Assembly: GCF_004337445.1 (NCBI RefSeq)
Contig: NZ_SJZB01000051.1
Location: 1 to 64,000 of the forward strand
Source of the DNA: Parasulfuritortus cantonensis
GTDB taxonomy: Bacteria > Pseudomonadota > Gammaproteobacteria > Burkholderiales > Thiobacillaceae
Direction: 5' to 3'
DNA: 64,000 bases
Shown here piece after piece: positions 1 through 8,598 of the stretch (position 1 is its first letter; each line of letters starts with the position of its first letter). The translations under genes were made by a program, and so were the position numbers. The notes beneath the pieces are model-generated. The model did not search any database, had not been told where the DNA came from, and worked only from the letters and a program-made list of their open reading frames with translations.

Positions 1-432
1 AAGGCGCTGGCGGTCAAGGCGGTGCACAGCGGCGGTGCCTGCATGCACCGTCTCGGCCTCTCGGAAACCCTCATGGTGTTCGACGAACACCGCCTGTTCC
101 TCGACGAGGTTCCGGCGGCGACCGTGGCGCGCCTGCGCCGGGCGCTGCCGGAACGCGCCCTGGTGGTCGAGGTCGGTGCCGCCGCCGAGGCCCTGGCCTG
201 GGCCGAGGCCGGCGCGCCGGTGATCCAGCTCGAGCGCTTCACGCCGGAGCAGGTGCACGCCCTGGCCGCCGACCTGGCGGCGCGCGGCCTGGCGCCGATC
301 CTGGCCATTGCCGGCGGCGTCAACGTCGGCAACGCGGTCGCCTATGCCCAGGCGGGCGCCGGCCTGCTGGTCAGTTCGGCGCCGTACCATGCCCCGCCCA
401 GGGACGTGAAGGTGCGCTTCGCCGCGCGCTGA
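1..432 (+). CDS. modD: ModD, molybdenum-locus protein (C-terminal part)
   Basis: The reading frame is open from the first base and ends at a TGA. The visible 143 residues match the C-terminal half of ModD, a quinolinate/nicotinate phosphoribosyltransferase-like protein often encoded beside molybdate transporters. The segment HSGGACMHRLGLSE, the QLERFTPEQV strand and the closing GGVNVGNAVAYAQAGAGLLVSS barrel end are characteristic. Its biochemical role is not firmly established. The N-terminal half and any linked transporter lie outside the window. It is convergent with the cyanase gene and separated from it by two hairpins. Confidence 0.8.
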   Translation, partial: KALAVKAVHSGGACMHRLGLSETLMVFDEHRLFLDEVPAATVARLRRALPERALVVEVGAAAEALAWAEAGAPVIQLERFTPEQVHALAADLAARGLAPILAIAGGVNVGNAVAYAQAGAGLLVSSAPYHAPPRDVKVRFAAR

Positions 433-440
433 AAACGAAA

Positions 441-466
441 CCGGCGCGGGCGGATGCCGGCGCCGG
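441..466 (+). terminator. Intrinsic-terminator-like hairpin after modD
   Basis: CCGGCGC (441-447) and GCGCCGG (460-466) form a perfect 7-bp stem. It is followed by TCTTTC, a short pyrimidine-rich run. It starts 9 bases after the modD stop codon. Confidence 0.5.
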
Positions 467-474
467 TCTTTCGG

Positions 475-497
475 GACGGCCCGGCAAGCGGGCCGTC
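475..497. terminator. Second hairpin between convergent modD and cynS
   Basis: GACGGCCCG and CGGGCCGTC form a perfect 9-bp stem around a 5-base loop, just past the cyanase stop on the minus strand. There is no clear T-run, so this is a hairpin with only possible terminator function, in either direction. Confidence 0.4.
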
Positions 498-504
498 TCC
501 GGGA

Positions 505-948
505 TCAGTACATCTTGTAGGGCAGGAACTTGCCGTTCAGGATGATCTTGACCCGGTCGCCCTTGGGGTCGGGCAGGCGCGAGATGTCCATGGAGAAGTC
601 GATGGCGCTCATGATGCCGTCGCCGAATTCCTCGTGGATCAGTTCCTTGATGGTGGTGCCGTAGACCATGATCAGTTCGTAGAAGCGGTAGATCAGCGGG
701 TCGGTCGGCACGGCGGTGGGCAGGGAGCCCTTGTAGGGCACCACCTGCAGCTGGGTGACGGCCTCGGCGGGGAGGTCGAGCACTTCGCCGATGGCCTTGG
801 CCTGCTCGGCGGTGAAGGTCATCTGGCCCAGGCAGCCGGCGGTGACCCATTCCTTGCTCTGGCCGACGGCCTTGGCGACGTCCTCCCACTTGACGCCCTT
901 GGCGAGCTTCTGGGAGATGATGAGTTCGGTGACTTCGAGACGGTTCAT
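505..948 (-). CDS. cynS: Cyanase (cyanate hydratase)
   Basis: Cyanase converts cyanate plus bicarbonate to ammonia and two CO2, via carbamate, in the cytoplasm. The 147-residue protein has the usual family size. The N-terminal half is the helix-turn-helix-like domain. The C-terminal half carries the catalytic triad of the family: Arg88 and Glu91 in YRFYELIMVYG and Ser114 in GIMSAIDFSM. The start has an AGGAGA ribosome site 6 bases upstream. It is the last gene of a minus-strand operon after binding proteins, permease and ATPase, which fits import and detoxification or nitrogen use of cyanate. Confidence 0.95.
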   Translation of the reverse strand: MNRLEVTELIISQKLAKGVKWEDVAKAVGQSKEWVTAGCLGQMTFTAEQAKAIGEVLDLPAEAVTQLQVVPYKGSLPTAVPTDPLIYRFYELIMVYGTTIKELIHEEFGDGIMSAIDFSMDISRLPDPKGDRVKIILNGKFLPYKMY

Positions 949-990
949 GGTGTTTCTCCTAACGGTAATGACGGGATAGCGTGGGTTGGT

Positions 991-1908
991 TCAGGACACG
1001 GCGTGCAGGAGCGGGCGCACCCGCTCGCGCTCCGGCTGGGGTTCGGGGTCGCCTTCCAGGCCCGGGCGCACCATGGGCGGGCGCTTGGCGTCGTAGCCGG
1101 CCGGGGTCTCGTCGCGCAGCAGCTTGGACCGGCTGACCAGGAAGTCGACCAGGTGGTTGCGGATGCGGTAGTAGTGGGGGTGCTTGTGCATGTCGTTGCG
1201 GGTGCGGTCGCGCGGCAGGGTGTTGACCACGATCTCGCCGATCTTGGCCTCCGGGCCGTTGGTCATGAGGACGATCTTGTCGGCCAGCAGGATGGCTTCG
1301 TCGATGTCGTGGGTGATCATGAACACGGTCTGGTGGGTCTCGGCGCAGATGTTCAGCAGCTCGTCCTGGATGACGCCGCGGGTCAACGCATCGAGGGCGC
1401 CGAAGGGCTCGTCCATGAGCAGCATCTTGGGCTCGATGGAGAAGGCGCGGGCGATGCCGACGCGCTGCTTCATGCCGCCGGACAGTTCGGCCGGCTTCTT
1501 GTCCTCGTTGCCGGTCAGGTGCACCAGGTCGATGTACTTCTGGCACTGCGCGCGCACCTTGGCCTTGTCCCACTTCGGCCAGCGCGACTTCACGGCGAAC
1601 TCGATGTTCTTCAGCACCGACATCCAGGGCATCAGGGCATGGCTCTGGAACACCACGCCGCGGTCCAGGCTCGGACCCGACACCTCGCGGCCGTCCATGA
1701 TGACCACGCCGGCGGAGGACTCCTCGAGGCCCGCCAGGGCGTTCAGGATGGTCGACTTGCCGCAGCCGGAGTGGCCGATGATGCAGACGAACTCGCCCTT
1801 GTTGATGCTGAAGTGGATGTCCTCGAAGACGGTGAGGGGCTTGTTGCCGGAGGTGGCCGGGTAGACCTTGGCCAGGCCTTCGATCTTGAGGAATTCTTGC
1901 TCGTGCAT
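991..1908 (-). CDS. cynD: ABC transporter ATPase, nitrate/cyanate/taurine type
   Basis: This is the energising subunit of an ABC importer in the NrtD/CynD/SsuB group. Walker A is GHSGCGKST (about residues 45-53), the signature is LSGGMKQR, Walker B is LLMDEPFGALD, and the switch region is ITHDIDEA. The 305 residues include a C-terminal tail of about 50 residues rich in Pro, Arg and Glu beyond the core. The gene begins 13 bases after the permease stop and lies directly before cynS. The cyanate assignment comes from this linkage; nitrate or a sulfonate cannot be excluded by sequence alone. Confidence 0.85.
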   Translation of the reverse strand: MHEQEFLKIEGLAKVYPATSGNKPLTVFEDIHFSINKGEFVCIIGHSGCGKSTILNALAGLEESSAGVVIMDGREVSGPSLDRGVVFQSHALMPWMSVLKNIEFAVKSRWPKWDKAKVRAQCQKYIDLVHLTGNEDKKPAELSGGMKQRVGIARAFSIEPKMLLMDEPFGALDALTRGVIQDELLNICAETHQTVFMITHDIDEAILLADKIVLMTNGPEAKIGEIVVNTLPRDRTRNDMHKHPHYYRIRNHLVDFLVSRSKLLRDETPAGYDAKRPPMVRPGLEGDPEPQPERERVRPLLHAVS

Positions 1909-1921
1909 GATGTGTGCGTCC

Positions 1922-2758
1922 TTATTCGCGATAGGTGACCAGCTTGAGCAGGCCGCCGAAGACCAGGTCCAGGGCCATGCCGACCAGGCCGATCATGAGG
2001 ATGGCGAAGATCACGTTGGCCAGGGACAGGTTGTTCCATTCGTTCCAGACGAAGTAGCCGATGCCGGTGCCGCCGACCAGCATCTCGGCGGCGACGATGA
2101 CCAGCCAGGCGATGCCCATGGAGATGCGGGCACCGGTCAGGATGGTCGGCGCGGCGGCCGGCAGGATGACCTGCAGGGCGGTGCGGATGTGGTTCACCTC
2201 CAGGGTCTTGGCCACGTTCAGCCAGTCCTTCTTCACGGTCGCCACGCCGTGCGCGGTGTTGATCAGCATCGGCCAGATCGAGCAGATGAAGATCACGAAG
2301 ATGGAGGAGATGCCGGAGTCCTTGATGGTGTAGAGGGCGAGCGGCATCCAGGCCAGGGGCGAGATGGGCTTGAGGACCTGGATGAAGGGGTCGAGCGCGC
2401 CCCGCATCACCGGCGACATCCCGATCACGAAGCCGAGCGGCACCGCCACCGCGATCGCCAGGCCGAAGCCGAGCAGCACGCGGGCCAGGGAGTAGGCGAG
2501 CTGGATGCCGATGCCCTTGTCGTTGGGGCCGTTGTCGTAGAACGGGTTGGACAGCTTTTCCCAGACCGTCTTGCCCACCTCGACCGGTCCCGGGACGTTG
2601 GACTGCTGCACGGCCCCGCCCATGAGGGCGGCGTATTCGGCGTCGACCCCCTGCAGGCCGCCCGCCTTGGGCAGCGTGGCCAGCTGCCAGACCAGGAGGA
2701 AGCTGCCCAGGAGCAGCAGGGAAACCAGGACGGAACGTATTCTCAGCGACTTGATCAT
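1922..2758 (-). CDS. cynB: ABC transporter permease, nitrate/cyanate type
   Basis: This is an inner-membrane permease of the NrtB/CynB/SsuC family, 278 residues. The ATG at 2758 was chosen because it sits two bases after the binding-protein stop and opens with a basic N-terminus followed by a hydrophobic helix (LVSLLLLGSFLLVWQL). An upstream extension of the frame would only be an out-of-frame reading of the binding-protein gene. About six membrane segments are visible. The cytoplasmic EAA-like loop is VAKTLEVNHIRTALQVILPAA, and IAWLVIVAAEML is typical of the family. Confidence 0.87.
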   Translation of the reverse strand: MIKSLRIRSVLVSLLLLGSFLLVWQLATLPKAGGLQGVDAEYAALMGGAVQQSNVPGPVEVGKTVWEKLSNPFYDNGPNDKGIGIQLAYSLARVLLGFGLAIAVAVPLGFVIGMSPVMRGALDPFIQVLKPISPLAWMPLALYTIKDSGISSIFVIFICSIWPMLINTAHGVATVKKDWLNVAKTLEVNHIRTALQVILPAAAPTILTGARISMGIAWLVIVAAEMLVGGTGIGYFVWNEWNNLSLANVIFAILMIGLVGMALDLVFGGLLKLVTYRE

Positions 2759-2760
2759 GA

Positions 2761-4122
2761 TCAGGTCCTCCGGATCTTGAACGATTTCAGGTAGGCGTCC
2801 GGCTTGTCCGGGTCGAACACCTTGCCCATGACGGTGTGCTTCGTGTAGTTCGTCTTCGGCGCCGGCAGGCCCATCTCGGTCAGGCGCTTGCGGGCGTCGG
2901 TGGCCAGGAAGATCTGCTCGGCCACCTGCTTGTAGTTGACGTCGCCCTTGATGTAGCCCCAGCGCTTCATCTGGGTCAGGATCCAGACCGCCATGGAGTT
3001 CCACGGGAAGGGGTCGAAGTCGGCCCGCTCGGGCGCGTTCACGATGTTGCCCAGGCCGTCCGCGTAGCGGCCGGTCATGACCTGTTCGAGGACGATCTCG
3101 GGCTGGTTCAGGTAGGCCGCCGGGGCGATCGCCTTGACGATCTCCTTGCGGTTTTCCGGCTTGTGGGCGTAGGCGGTGGCGCTGGCGATGGCGCGGAACA
3201 GGGCGGCGAAGGTGTTCGGGTTCTCCTGCACGAACTTGCCGGTGACCCCGAAGGCGCAGCACGGATGGCCCTCCCAGAGGTCCTTGGAGAGGACGTGGAT
3301 GAAGCCGACGCCCTCGTAGACGGCGCGCTGGTTGAACGGTTCCGGGCCGAGGTAGCCGTCCAGGTTGCCGGCGCGCAGGTTGGCCACCATCTCGGGCGGC
3401 GGCACCACGGAGATCTGCACGTCCTTGTCGGGGTCGACGCCGTGCTCGGCCAGGTAGTAGCGCAGCAGCAGGTTGTGCATGGAATAGTCGAACGGCACGG
3501 CGAACTTCATGCCTTTCCACAGGCTCGGATCGTGGCGCTTGTCCTTGTGCTTGACGTGCAGGGTGATGGCCTGGCCGTTGATGTTCTGGATCGTCGCCAC
3601 GTAGGTCGGGTCCGGCCGGGAGCCGAGGCCCAGGCTGGACGCGATGGGCATGGGCGAGAGCATGTGCGAGGCGTCGTATTCCTTGTTCAGCACCTTGTCG
3701 CGCACCAGGGCCCAGCCGGCCGTCTTGATGACCTGGGCGTTCAGGCCCTCGCGGGAATAGAAGCCCATGGGGTGGGCCATGATCAGCGGCGTGGAACAGG
3801 TGATGGGCACGAAGCCGATCTTCAGATCCTTCTTCTCCAGCGGGCCCTTCTCGGCGGCGATGGCCTTCACGGCGTCGAGCGGGAAGAGGGTGCCGATGGC
3901 CGCCAGGGCGGTGCCGGCGCCCACGGCGCGGATGAAATTGCGGCGGTCGGCGTCGACCGGGAACAACGCCCGCACGACGGCCGATTCCACCGCCCGGTTC
4001 AGGGCGGCCTCATCGTCCAGGCGCTCCTGGGCGGCGTCGTGGTCGGCCTGGGAGTGGTGCTTACCGCAGCTGCAGCCGCCCAGTCGCACCTTGTCGTTGA
4101 AAGGGTTCTTGAACATCGACAT
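2761..4122 (-). CDS. cynA: Periplasmic cyanate/nitrate-type binding protein, Tat-exported (copy 2)
   Basis: This is the substrate-binding component of the adjacent importer (NrtA/CmpA/CynA family), 453 residues. The mature domain starts near LKIGFVPITCSTPLIMA and carries GPEPFNQRAV and GHPCCAFGVTG. The export signal is unusual. The twin arginines (R60-R61 in DADRRNFIRAVGAG) follow about 60 residues containing C17-x-C19-G-K-H22-H23-S-Q. The upstream paralogue has the same length and layout, so this extension is real coding sequence. The gene comes from tandem duplication with its upstream neighbour and ends two bases before the permease start. Confidence 0.85.
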   Translation of the reverse strand: MSMFKNPFNDKVRLGGCSCGKHHSQADHDAAQERLDDEAALNRAVESAVVRALFPVDADRRNFIRAVGAGTALAAIGTLFPLDAVKAIAAEKGPLEKKDLKIGFVPITCSTPLIMAHPMGFYSREGLNAQVIKTAGWALVRDKVLNKEYDASHMLSPMPIASSLGLGSRPDPTYVATIQNINGQAITLHVKHKDKRHDPSLWKGMKFAVPFDYSMHNLLLRYYLAEHGVDPDKDVQISVVPPPEMVANLRAGNLDGYLGPEPFNQRAVYEGVGFIHVLSKDLWEGHPCCAFGVTGKFVQENPNTFAALFRAIASATAYAHKPENRKEIVKAIAPAAYLNQPEIVLEQVMTGRYADGLGNIVNAPERADFDPFPWNSMAVWILTQMKRWGYIKGDVNYKQVAEQIFLATDARKRLTEMGLPAPKTNYTKHTVMGKVFDPDKPDAYLKSFKIRRT

Positions 4123-4164
4123 GTCGTTACTCCTGCTCTCGTTGCATCAGTGTGGTTATGTCTT

Positions 4165-5526
4165 TCACGCCTTGCTCATGGGCAGCGACTTCAGATAGGC
4201 CTTGGCCTTGGCGGGATCGAAGGTCTTGCCCAGGATGGTGTGCTTTTCATAGTTCGCCTTGGGCGCGCCGTAGCCCAGCTCGGCCATGCGCTTGCGGGCG
4301 TCGGTGGCCAGGAACACCTGTTCGGCGATCTTGGTGTAGTTGACGTTGCCCTTGACGTAGCCCCAGCGCTGCATCTGGGTGAGCATCCAGACCGCCATGG
4401 ACTGCCAGGGGAAGGGATCGAAGTCGATCCGGTTGGGGTCGTTGCGCACCTTGCCGAGGCCGTCCGCATAGCGCCCGGTGAGGACTTGTTCCAACACGGT
4501 CTGCGGCTGGTTCAGGTACTTCGGGCCGTAGATCGCCTCGGCGACCGACTTGCGGTTGTCCTGGGCGGAGCAGTGCATGGTGGAGTTGACGATGGCGCGG
4601 AACAGGGCGGCGAAGGTGTTCGGGTTCTTCTTCACGAAGTCGCCGGTGGCGGCGAAGGAACAGCACGGGTGGTTGTCCCAGATCTCGCTCGTGAGCATGT
4701 GGATGAAGCCGACGCCGTCGAACACCGCCCGCTGGTTGAACGGCTCGGCGACGATGAAGCCGTCGATGCTGCCGGCGCGCAGGTTGGCCACCATGTCGGG
4801 CGGCGGCAGCACGCGCAGTTGGACGTCCTTGTCCGGGTCGAGGCCGTTCTCGGCCAGGTAGTGGCGGAGCAGGAAGTTGTGCATGGAGTAGTCGAACGGG
4901 ATGGCGAAGGTCATGCCCTTCCACTGCTTCGGGTCGCGCTTGTCCTTGTGCTTGACGTGCAGGGTGATGGCATTGCCGTTCACGTTCTCGATCGCCGGGA
5001 TGACCATCGGCGTGGCCTGGGCGCCCAGGCCCATGGAGATCGCCAGGGGCATGGGCGAGAGCATGTGGGAGGCGTCGTACTCGCCGGCCAGGGTCTTGTC
5101 GCGCACCACCGCCCAGCCGGCCGTCTTGATCAGGGAGACGTCGAGCCCCTGCTTGGCGTAGAAGCCGAGCGGGTCGGCGGCCACGATGGGGGTTGCACAG
5201 GTGATGGGAAGGAAGCCGATCTTGAGGTTCTTCTTCTCGAGCTGGCCGCCCTCGGCCGCCATGGCCTTCATGGCGTCGAGCGGGAAGAAGGTCGAGATGG
5301 CGGCCAGCGCGGTCCCGGCGCCGACGGCCTTGAGGAAGGCACGCCGGGTGTTGTCCTCGGGGAACAGGGCACGCACGACGGCGGACTCCACGGCGCGCTC
5401 GAAGTGGGCGTCTTCGCCATGCAGGGCCGCCGCGCGGTCATGCTCCTCCTGGCTGTGGTGCTGGCCGCAGGTGCAGCCTCGGGACAGCTTGATCTTATGG
5501 TCGAACGGGTTATCAAAGCCTGACAT
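4165..5526 (-). CDS. Periplasmic cyanate/nitrate-type binding protein, Tat-exported (copy 1)
   Basis: This is the first gene of the operon and a 453-residue paralogue of the next gene, colinear end to end. The ATG at 5526 is preferred over one 13 codons upstream because GAGGAG lies just ahead of it and it gives exactly the length of its paralogue. It repeats the N-terminal C-T-C-G-Q-H-H-S-Q motif (Cys18, Cys20), the twin-arginine motif (R61-R62) and a hydrophobic stretch ending in AMAAEG. The pocket region reads VAEPFNQRAV instead of GPEPFNQRAV, so the two copies may differ in ligand or affinity. Only one permease/ATPase pair serves both. Confidence 0.85.
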   Translation of the reverse strand: MSGFDNPFDHKIKLSRGCTCGQHHSQEEHDRAAALHGEDAHFERAVESAVVRALFPEDNTRRAFLKAVGAGTALAAISTFFPLDAMKAMAAEGGQLEKKNLKIGFLPITCATPIVAADPLGFYAKQGLDVSLIKTAGWAVVRDKTLAGEYDASHMLSPMPLAISMGLGAQATPMVIPAIENVNGNAITLHVKHKDKRDPKQWKGMTFAIPFDYSMHNFLLRHYLAENGLDPDKDVQLRVLPPPDMVANLRAGSIDGFIVAEPFNQRAVFDGVGFIHMLTSEIWDNHPCCSFAATGDFVKKNPNTFAALFRAIVNSTMHCSAQDNRKSVAEAIYGPKYLNQPQTVLEQVLTGRYADGLGKVRNDPNRIDFDPFPWQSMAVWMLTQMQRWGYVKGNVNYTKIAEQVFLATDARKRMAELGYGAPKANYEKHTILGKTFDPAKAKAYLKSLPMSKA

Positions 5527-5560
5527 TGTTAAACTCCTCTCATGTTGCTGGCTGACAATC

Positions 5561-5576
5561 AGCACTAATCGTGCCA
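5561..5576 (-). promoter_or_regulatory. Sigma-54 (-24/-12) promoter of the cyn operon
   Basis: On the minus strand the sequence is TGGCACG-ATTA-GTGCT, with the invariant GG and GC separated by 10 bases. The -24 element is perfect; the -12 element has GTGC instead of TTGC. It lies 34 bases upstream of the first binding-protein ATG. Confidence 0.75.
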
Positions 5577-5926
5577 GCTTGGCCGATTAGTACAAATTTG
5601 TTAATAAATGTAAGTCGAGCCGCCGTTCGACCCCCTGGGTATACCGTCCGGGCCGGGGAAAGTCCTGAATCCATCAGGGGTTTGCACCAACGCCCATGCG
5701 CGCGCACCGGACCAGTGCGGACCTCTGTATCCTGTTTTCCGGTATCGAATTGACTTACAAAGTGTTTACAAACTGGAAAATGTAAGTCCAGATTGTCAGG
5801 AGTTTTGTGGCTGAACCCCGGTCATCCGGGGCGATGCGGCCAGGCTCCGCGGCGCTGGGTTACCCGGTAGCCGGGCAGGCGGAGAGGGTGGGGCAGGCCC
5901 GGCCGGCCGGGCCTGTGCGTCGGCCG

Positions 5927-5951
5927 GGCCGGGCGCCGCCGGCGCCCGGCC
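5927..5951 (-). terminator. Strong hairpin after the rhodanese gene
   Basis: GGCCGGGCGCC and GGCGCCCGGCC form a perfect 11-bp stem with a 3-base loop, 7 bases past the rhodanese stop. There is no T-run. It probably ends or stabilises the rhodanese transcript before the cyn control region. Confidence 0.45.
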
Positions 5952-5958
5952 GGCACGG

Positions 5959-6807
5959 TCAGGAGGGGAAACCGCTTTCGATGGGCAGGTCGGCCTCGCG
6001 GGACCATTCGTTCCAGGACCCGAAGTAGACCTTCACGTCCTGGACGCCGGCTTCCTTGAGGGCCAGGTAGGTGTTCGACGCCCGGGCGCCCTTGAAGCAA
6101 TAGATGTAGACCTTGGAGTCCGGCTTGATACCGACTGTGTGCAGCTCGGCGAGGACTTCGTCGCGGGCCTTGAACATGGCCCCCTCGCCGCCCGGCTTCA
6201 TCATCCGGTACCACTCGATCCAGACCGCGCCGGGGATGCGGCCCTTGCGCGGGCAGAAGTCGACCCCGTACGGCGAGGAGCTGCTGCCGATCCATTCGTC
6301 GACGTCCCGGACGTCGAGCTTGATGATGTCCTGGTCGTCCAGGGCCTGCAGCATGGCGGCCTTGTCCACCATCACGCCGGCCGGGTCCGGGGCGAGCGGG
6401 AAGGTGGCCGGGACGGGGGTCGGCACCTCGGTGGTGACCGCCTTGCCTTCGGTGCGCCAGGCCTGGAAGCCGCCGTGCAACACCTTGATCTTCGGGTAGC
6501 CGAGGAATTTGAGCAGGAAATAGCCCCGGCAGGATTGCCCGAAGCCGTTGTTCATCGCCTCCTCGTAGATCACCGCGGTCTCGGCGCCCGACAGGCCGAC
6601 GCTGCCGAACTCCTCGGCGAAGGTGTGCTGCAAGGCAAGCAGGCCGTCGTGGTCGGAGGTGGCCAGGTAGGTGAAGATGTCGCGCAGGTTGACGGCGCCG
6701 GGAATGTGGCCGGCCGCATAGGCCCCGGGGTCGCGGGTGTCGATGACCACCACGGGCTCGCTGGCCATCAGGGTTTCCAGGTCGGCGGGGGAGATGAGGA
6801 CTTGCAT
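5959..6807 (-). CDS. Two-domain rhodanese (sulfurtransferase)
   Basis: This is a thiosulfate or 3-mercaptopyruvate type sulfurtransferase of 282 residues, moving a sulfane sulfur to an acceptor such as cyanide. The N-terminal domain has VVVIDTRDPGAYAAGHIPGA. The C-terminal domain has LDVRDVDEWIGS and the active-site loop YIYCFKGARASN (Cys near residue 237). No signal peptide is seen, so it is cytoplasmic. The chosen ATG has GGAG 6 bases upstream; an ATG four codons earlier is possible. The loop CFKGAR differs from the classic CRKGVT and CGSGVT, so the donor is uncertain. It has its own sigma-54 promoter and lies between the cyn operon and the activator. Confidence 0.85.
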   Translation of the reverse strand: MQVLISPADLETLMASEPVVVIDTRDPGAYAAGHIPGAVNLRDIFTYLATSDHDGLLALQHTFAEEFGSVGLSGAETAVIYEEAMNNGFGQSCRGYFLLKFLGYPKIKVLHGGFQAWRTEGKAVTTEVPTPVPATFPLAPDPAGVMVDKAAMLQALDDQDIIKLDVRDVDEWIGSSSSPYGVDFCPRKGRIPGAVWIEWYRMMKPGGEGAMFKARDEVLAELHTVGIKPDSKVYIYCFKGARASNTYLALKEAGVQDVKVYFGSWNEWSREADLPIESGFPS

Positions 6808-6841
6808 GGGGGACTCCATCGTGTGAAAGGTAGCCAGCCAT

Positions 6842-6857
6842 TGCAGCCGGCATGCCA
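6842..6857 (-). promoter_or_regulatory. Sigma-54 (-24/-12) promoter of the rhodanese gene
   Basis: On the minus strand the sequence is TGGCATG-CCGG-CTGCA, with GG-N10-GC spacing kept. The -12 element has CTGC instead of TTGC. It lies 34 bases upstream of the chosen start, the same distance as in the cyn operon. Confidence 0.65.
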
Positions 6858-6981
6858 GATCGGCAAACCCTTGTAATTTAGTCAGATATTGTCGGAGGAG
6901 GGCCGAGAGGGCATGTGTCTTGCTTACATACTGTGCACAATTTGTTATTGTTTGTTAACCAGCCCATAGGGACCGGCCAGC

Positions 6982-8577
6982 ATGAACGACATACCGCGCG
7001 TGCCTCAGGAAAGTCTTGTCGACGAGGAGTTCCTCGTCATCCGGGAAGCGATCGCCCTGCTCGGCAAGAGCATGGACGAGGGCTACGTGGTGCGGGAGAT
7101 CCTGCACCTGCTGTCCGAATTCCTCGGCCTCAACCGCGGTCGGGTCATCCTGCCCGACCCGGCCGGCGACGAGTTGCACATCGCCTATGCCTACGGCCTC
7201 ACCCAGCAGGAGATCAAGCGTGGCCGCTACCGCCCCGGCGAGGGCATCAGCGGGCGGGTCATGGAAAGCGGCGAGATGGTGATCATCCAGGACATCGACT
7301 CGGAACCCGAATTCCTCTTCCGCGCCGTCGACCGCGACCGCCTGCCCGGCGAGACCGTCTCCTTCATCGCCCTGCCGATCCAGCAGGGTGGCCATGCCAT
7401 CGGGGTGCTCGGCGTGCACCGCCTGCGCGACCGCACCCGGCCGCTGGCCCGCGACCAGCAGATGCTCAAGATCGCCGCCACCCTGATCGCCCACGTCCTG
7501 CTCATCACCCAGTTCGTCCAGGAACGCACCGCCCGGCTCGAGTCGGAGAACCGGGAACTGAAGTGGGCGCTCAACAAGGACGTCTCGACCTTCGGTTCGT
7601 TCGGCATCGTCGGCGAGTCCCTGCAGCTGCGCCGGGCCCTGAAGCAGATCGAGCAGGTGGCGCAGACCGAGGCGACCGTCCTGCTGCTGGGCGAGTCGGG
7701 TACCGGCAAGGAGTTGTTCGCGCGCGCGCTGCACATGTCCAGCCCGCGCCGCGACAACCCGTTCGTGAAGGTGAACTGCGGCGCCATCCCGGAGAACCTG
7801 TTCGAGTCCGAGCTGTTCGGCTACGAGAAGGGCGCCTTCACGGGCGCCACCGGCAGCCGGCCGGGCTACTTCGAGCAGGCCGAGGGCGGCACGCTGTTCC
7901 TCGACGAGGTCGGCGACCTGCCCCTGGCGATGCAGGTGAAGCTGCTGCGCGTCCTCCAGGAACACTCGATCCAGCGCATCGGCTCGCGCAAGGAGGTGCC
8001 GGTGAACGTCCGCATCGTCGCGGCGACCAACCAGGACCTTCAGGCCCTGGTCAGCCAGGGCCAGTTCCGCCTCGACCTGTTCTACCGCCTGAACGTCATC
8101 CCGGTGCGCCTGCCGGCCCTGCGCGAACGTCCGGAGGACATCCGCCACCTGGTGCGCTACTACCTCAACCAGCTCAACCAGAGCTACCAGCGCAACGTCA
8201 ACATCGCCCACGCCGCCATGGAGCAACTGCAGCAGCATCCGTGGCCGGGCAACATCCGGCAGCTGCGCAACGTGCTCGAACGCCTGGCCCTGCTCGCCGA
8301 GGGCAATATCATCACCGACACCGAGGTGGCCATGGTGCTACAGTCGGAGGCGGCCCAGAACCCCGAGCACCGGGCCATGGCCGCGGTGCATGCGCCGGCC
8401 CCCGCCGCCCACCACGTGCGCGCCTACCAGCCGGTGCGCGAGAGCGATCGGGACGCCATCGAGTCCGCCCTGCGGGAATGCAACGGCAACAAGTCCCGGG
8501 CGGCGCAGATGATGGGCATGACCCTGCGCCAGTTCAATTACCGCCTGAAGATACTGGGCATCGAGGTACCGCGCTGA
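6982..8577 (+). CDS. GAF-AAA+-Fis sigma-54-dependent activator (NifA-like)
   Basis: This is a bacterial enhancer-binding protein of 531 residues. Residues about 25-180 form a GAF sensor domain. The AAA+ domain follows, with Walker A GESGTGKE, the sigma-54-contacting GAFTGA loop, Walker [13 protein letters not shown] and the R-finger region. The C-terminal Fis-type helix-turn-helix is [20 protein letters not shown]. The family resembles NifA. However, the linker before the helix-turn-helix lacks the Cys pair of redox-sensing NifA, and the neighbouring promoters lack TGT-N10-ACA sites. I therefore infer a regulator of the flanking cyn, rhodanese and OsmC units rather than of nif. ATTGT and TTGTTAAC motifs upstream suggest autoregulation. 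Confidence 0.8.
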   Translation: MNDIPRVPQESLVDEEFLVIREAIALLGKSMDEGYVVREILHLLSEFLGLNRGRVILPDPAGDELHIAYAYGLTQQEIKRGRYRPGEGISGRVMESGEMVIIQDIDSEPEFLFRAVDRDRLPGETVSFIALPIQQGGHAIGVLGVHRLRDRTRPLARDQQMLKIAATLIAHVLLITQFVQERTARLESENRELKWALNKDVSTFGSFGIVGESLQLRRALKQIEQVAQTEATVLLLGESGTGKELFARALHMSSPRRDNPFVKVNCGAIPENLFESELFGYEKGAFTGATGSRPGYFEQAEGGTLFLDEVGDLPLAMQVKLLRVLQEHSIQRIGSRKEVPVNVRIVAATNQDLQALVSQGQFRLDLFYRLNVIPVRLPALRERPEDIRHLVRYYLNQLNQSYQRNVNIAHAAMEQLQQHPWPGNIRQLRNVLERLALLAEGNIITDTEVAMVLQSEAAQNPEHRAMAAVHAPAPAAHHVRAYQPVRESDRDAIESALRECNGNKSRAAQMMGMTLRQFNYRLKILGIEVPR

Positions 8578-8598
8578 GGCCGGTTTTGATTGTTCAAT

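Larger units (their letters stand above)
5527..5958. promoter_or_regulatory. Control region of the cyn operon with repeated motifs
   Basis: No gene was found here. Next to the promoter the DNA is AT-rich. ATTGTYA-type motifs occur at 5525-5531 (plus), 5553-5559 (minus) and 5792-5798 (plus). On the minus strand GACTTACATTT occurs twice, near 5787 and 5616. The first copy is part of the inverted repeat TTACA-N10-TGTAA, and the second is followed by the palindrome ACAAATTTGT. Related motifs recur upstream of the activator gene and of the OsmC operon. I infer binding sites for the sigma-54 activator encoded at 6982. The stretch from about 5630 to 5750 shows nothing recognisable. Confidence 0.5.

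Noticed and set aside
2836-5523. Long plus-strand frame opposite the two binding-protein genes
   Set aside because: It is antisense to two clear paralogues and itself shows a repeat only because those genes are duplicated.
6982-8577. Naming the activator NifA of the nif genes
   Set aside because: The domain layout fits, but local promoters use different motifs and the linker lacks the typical Cys pair, so a nif role is not supported from sequence alone.
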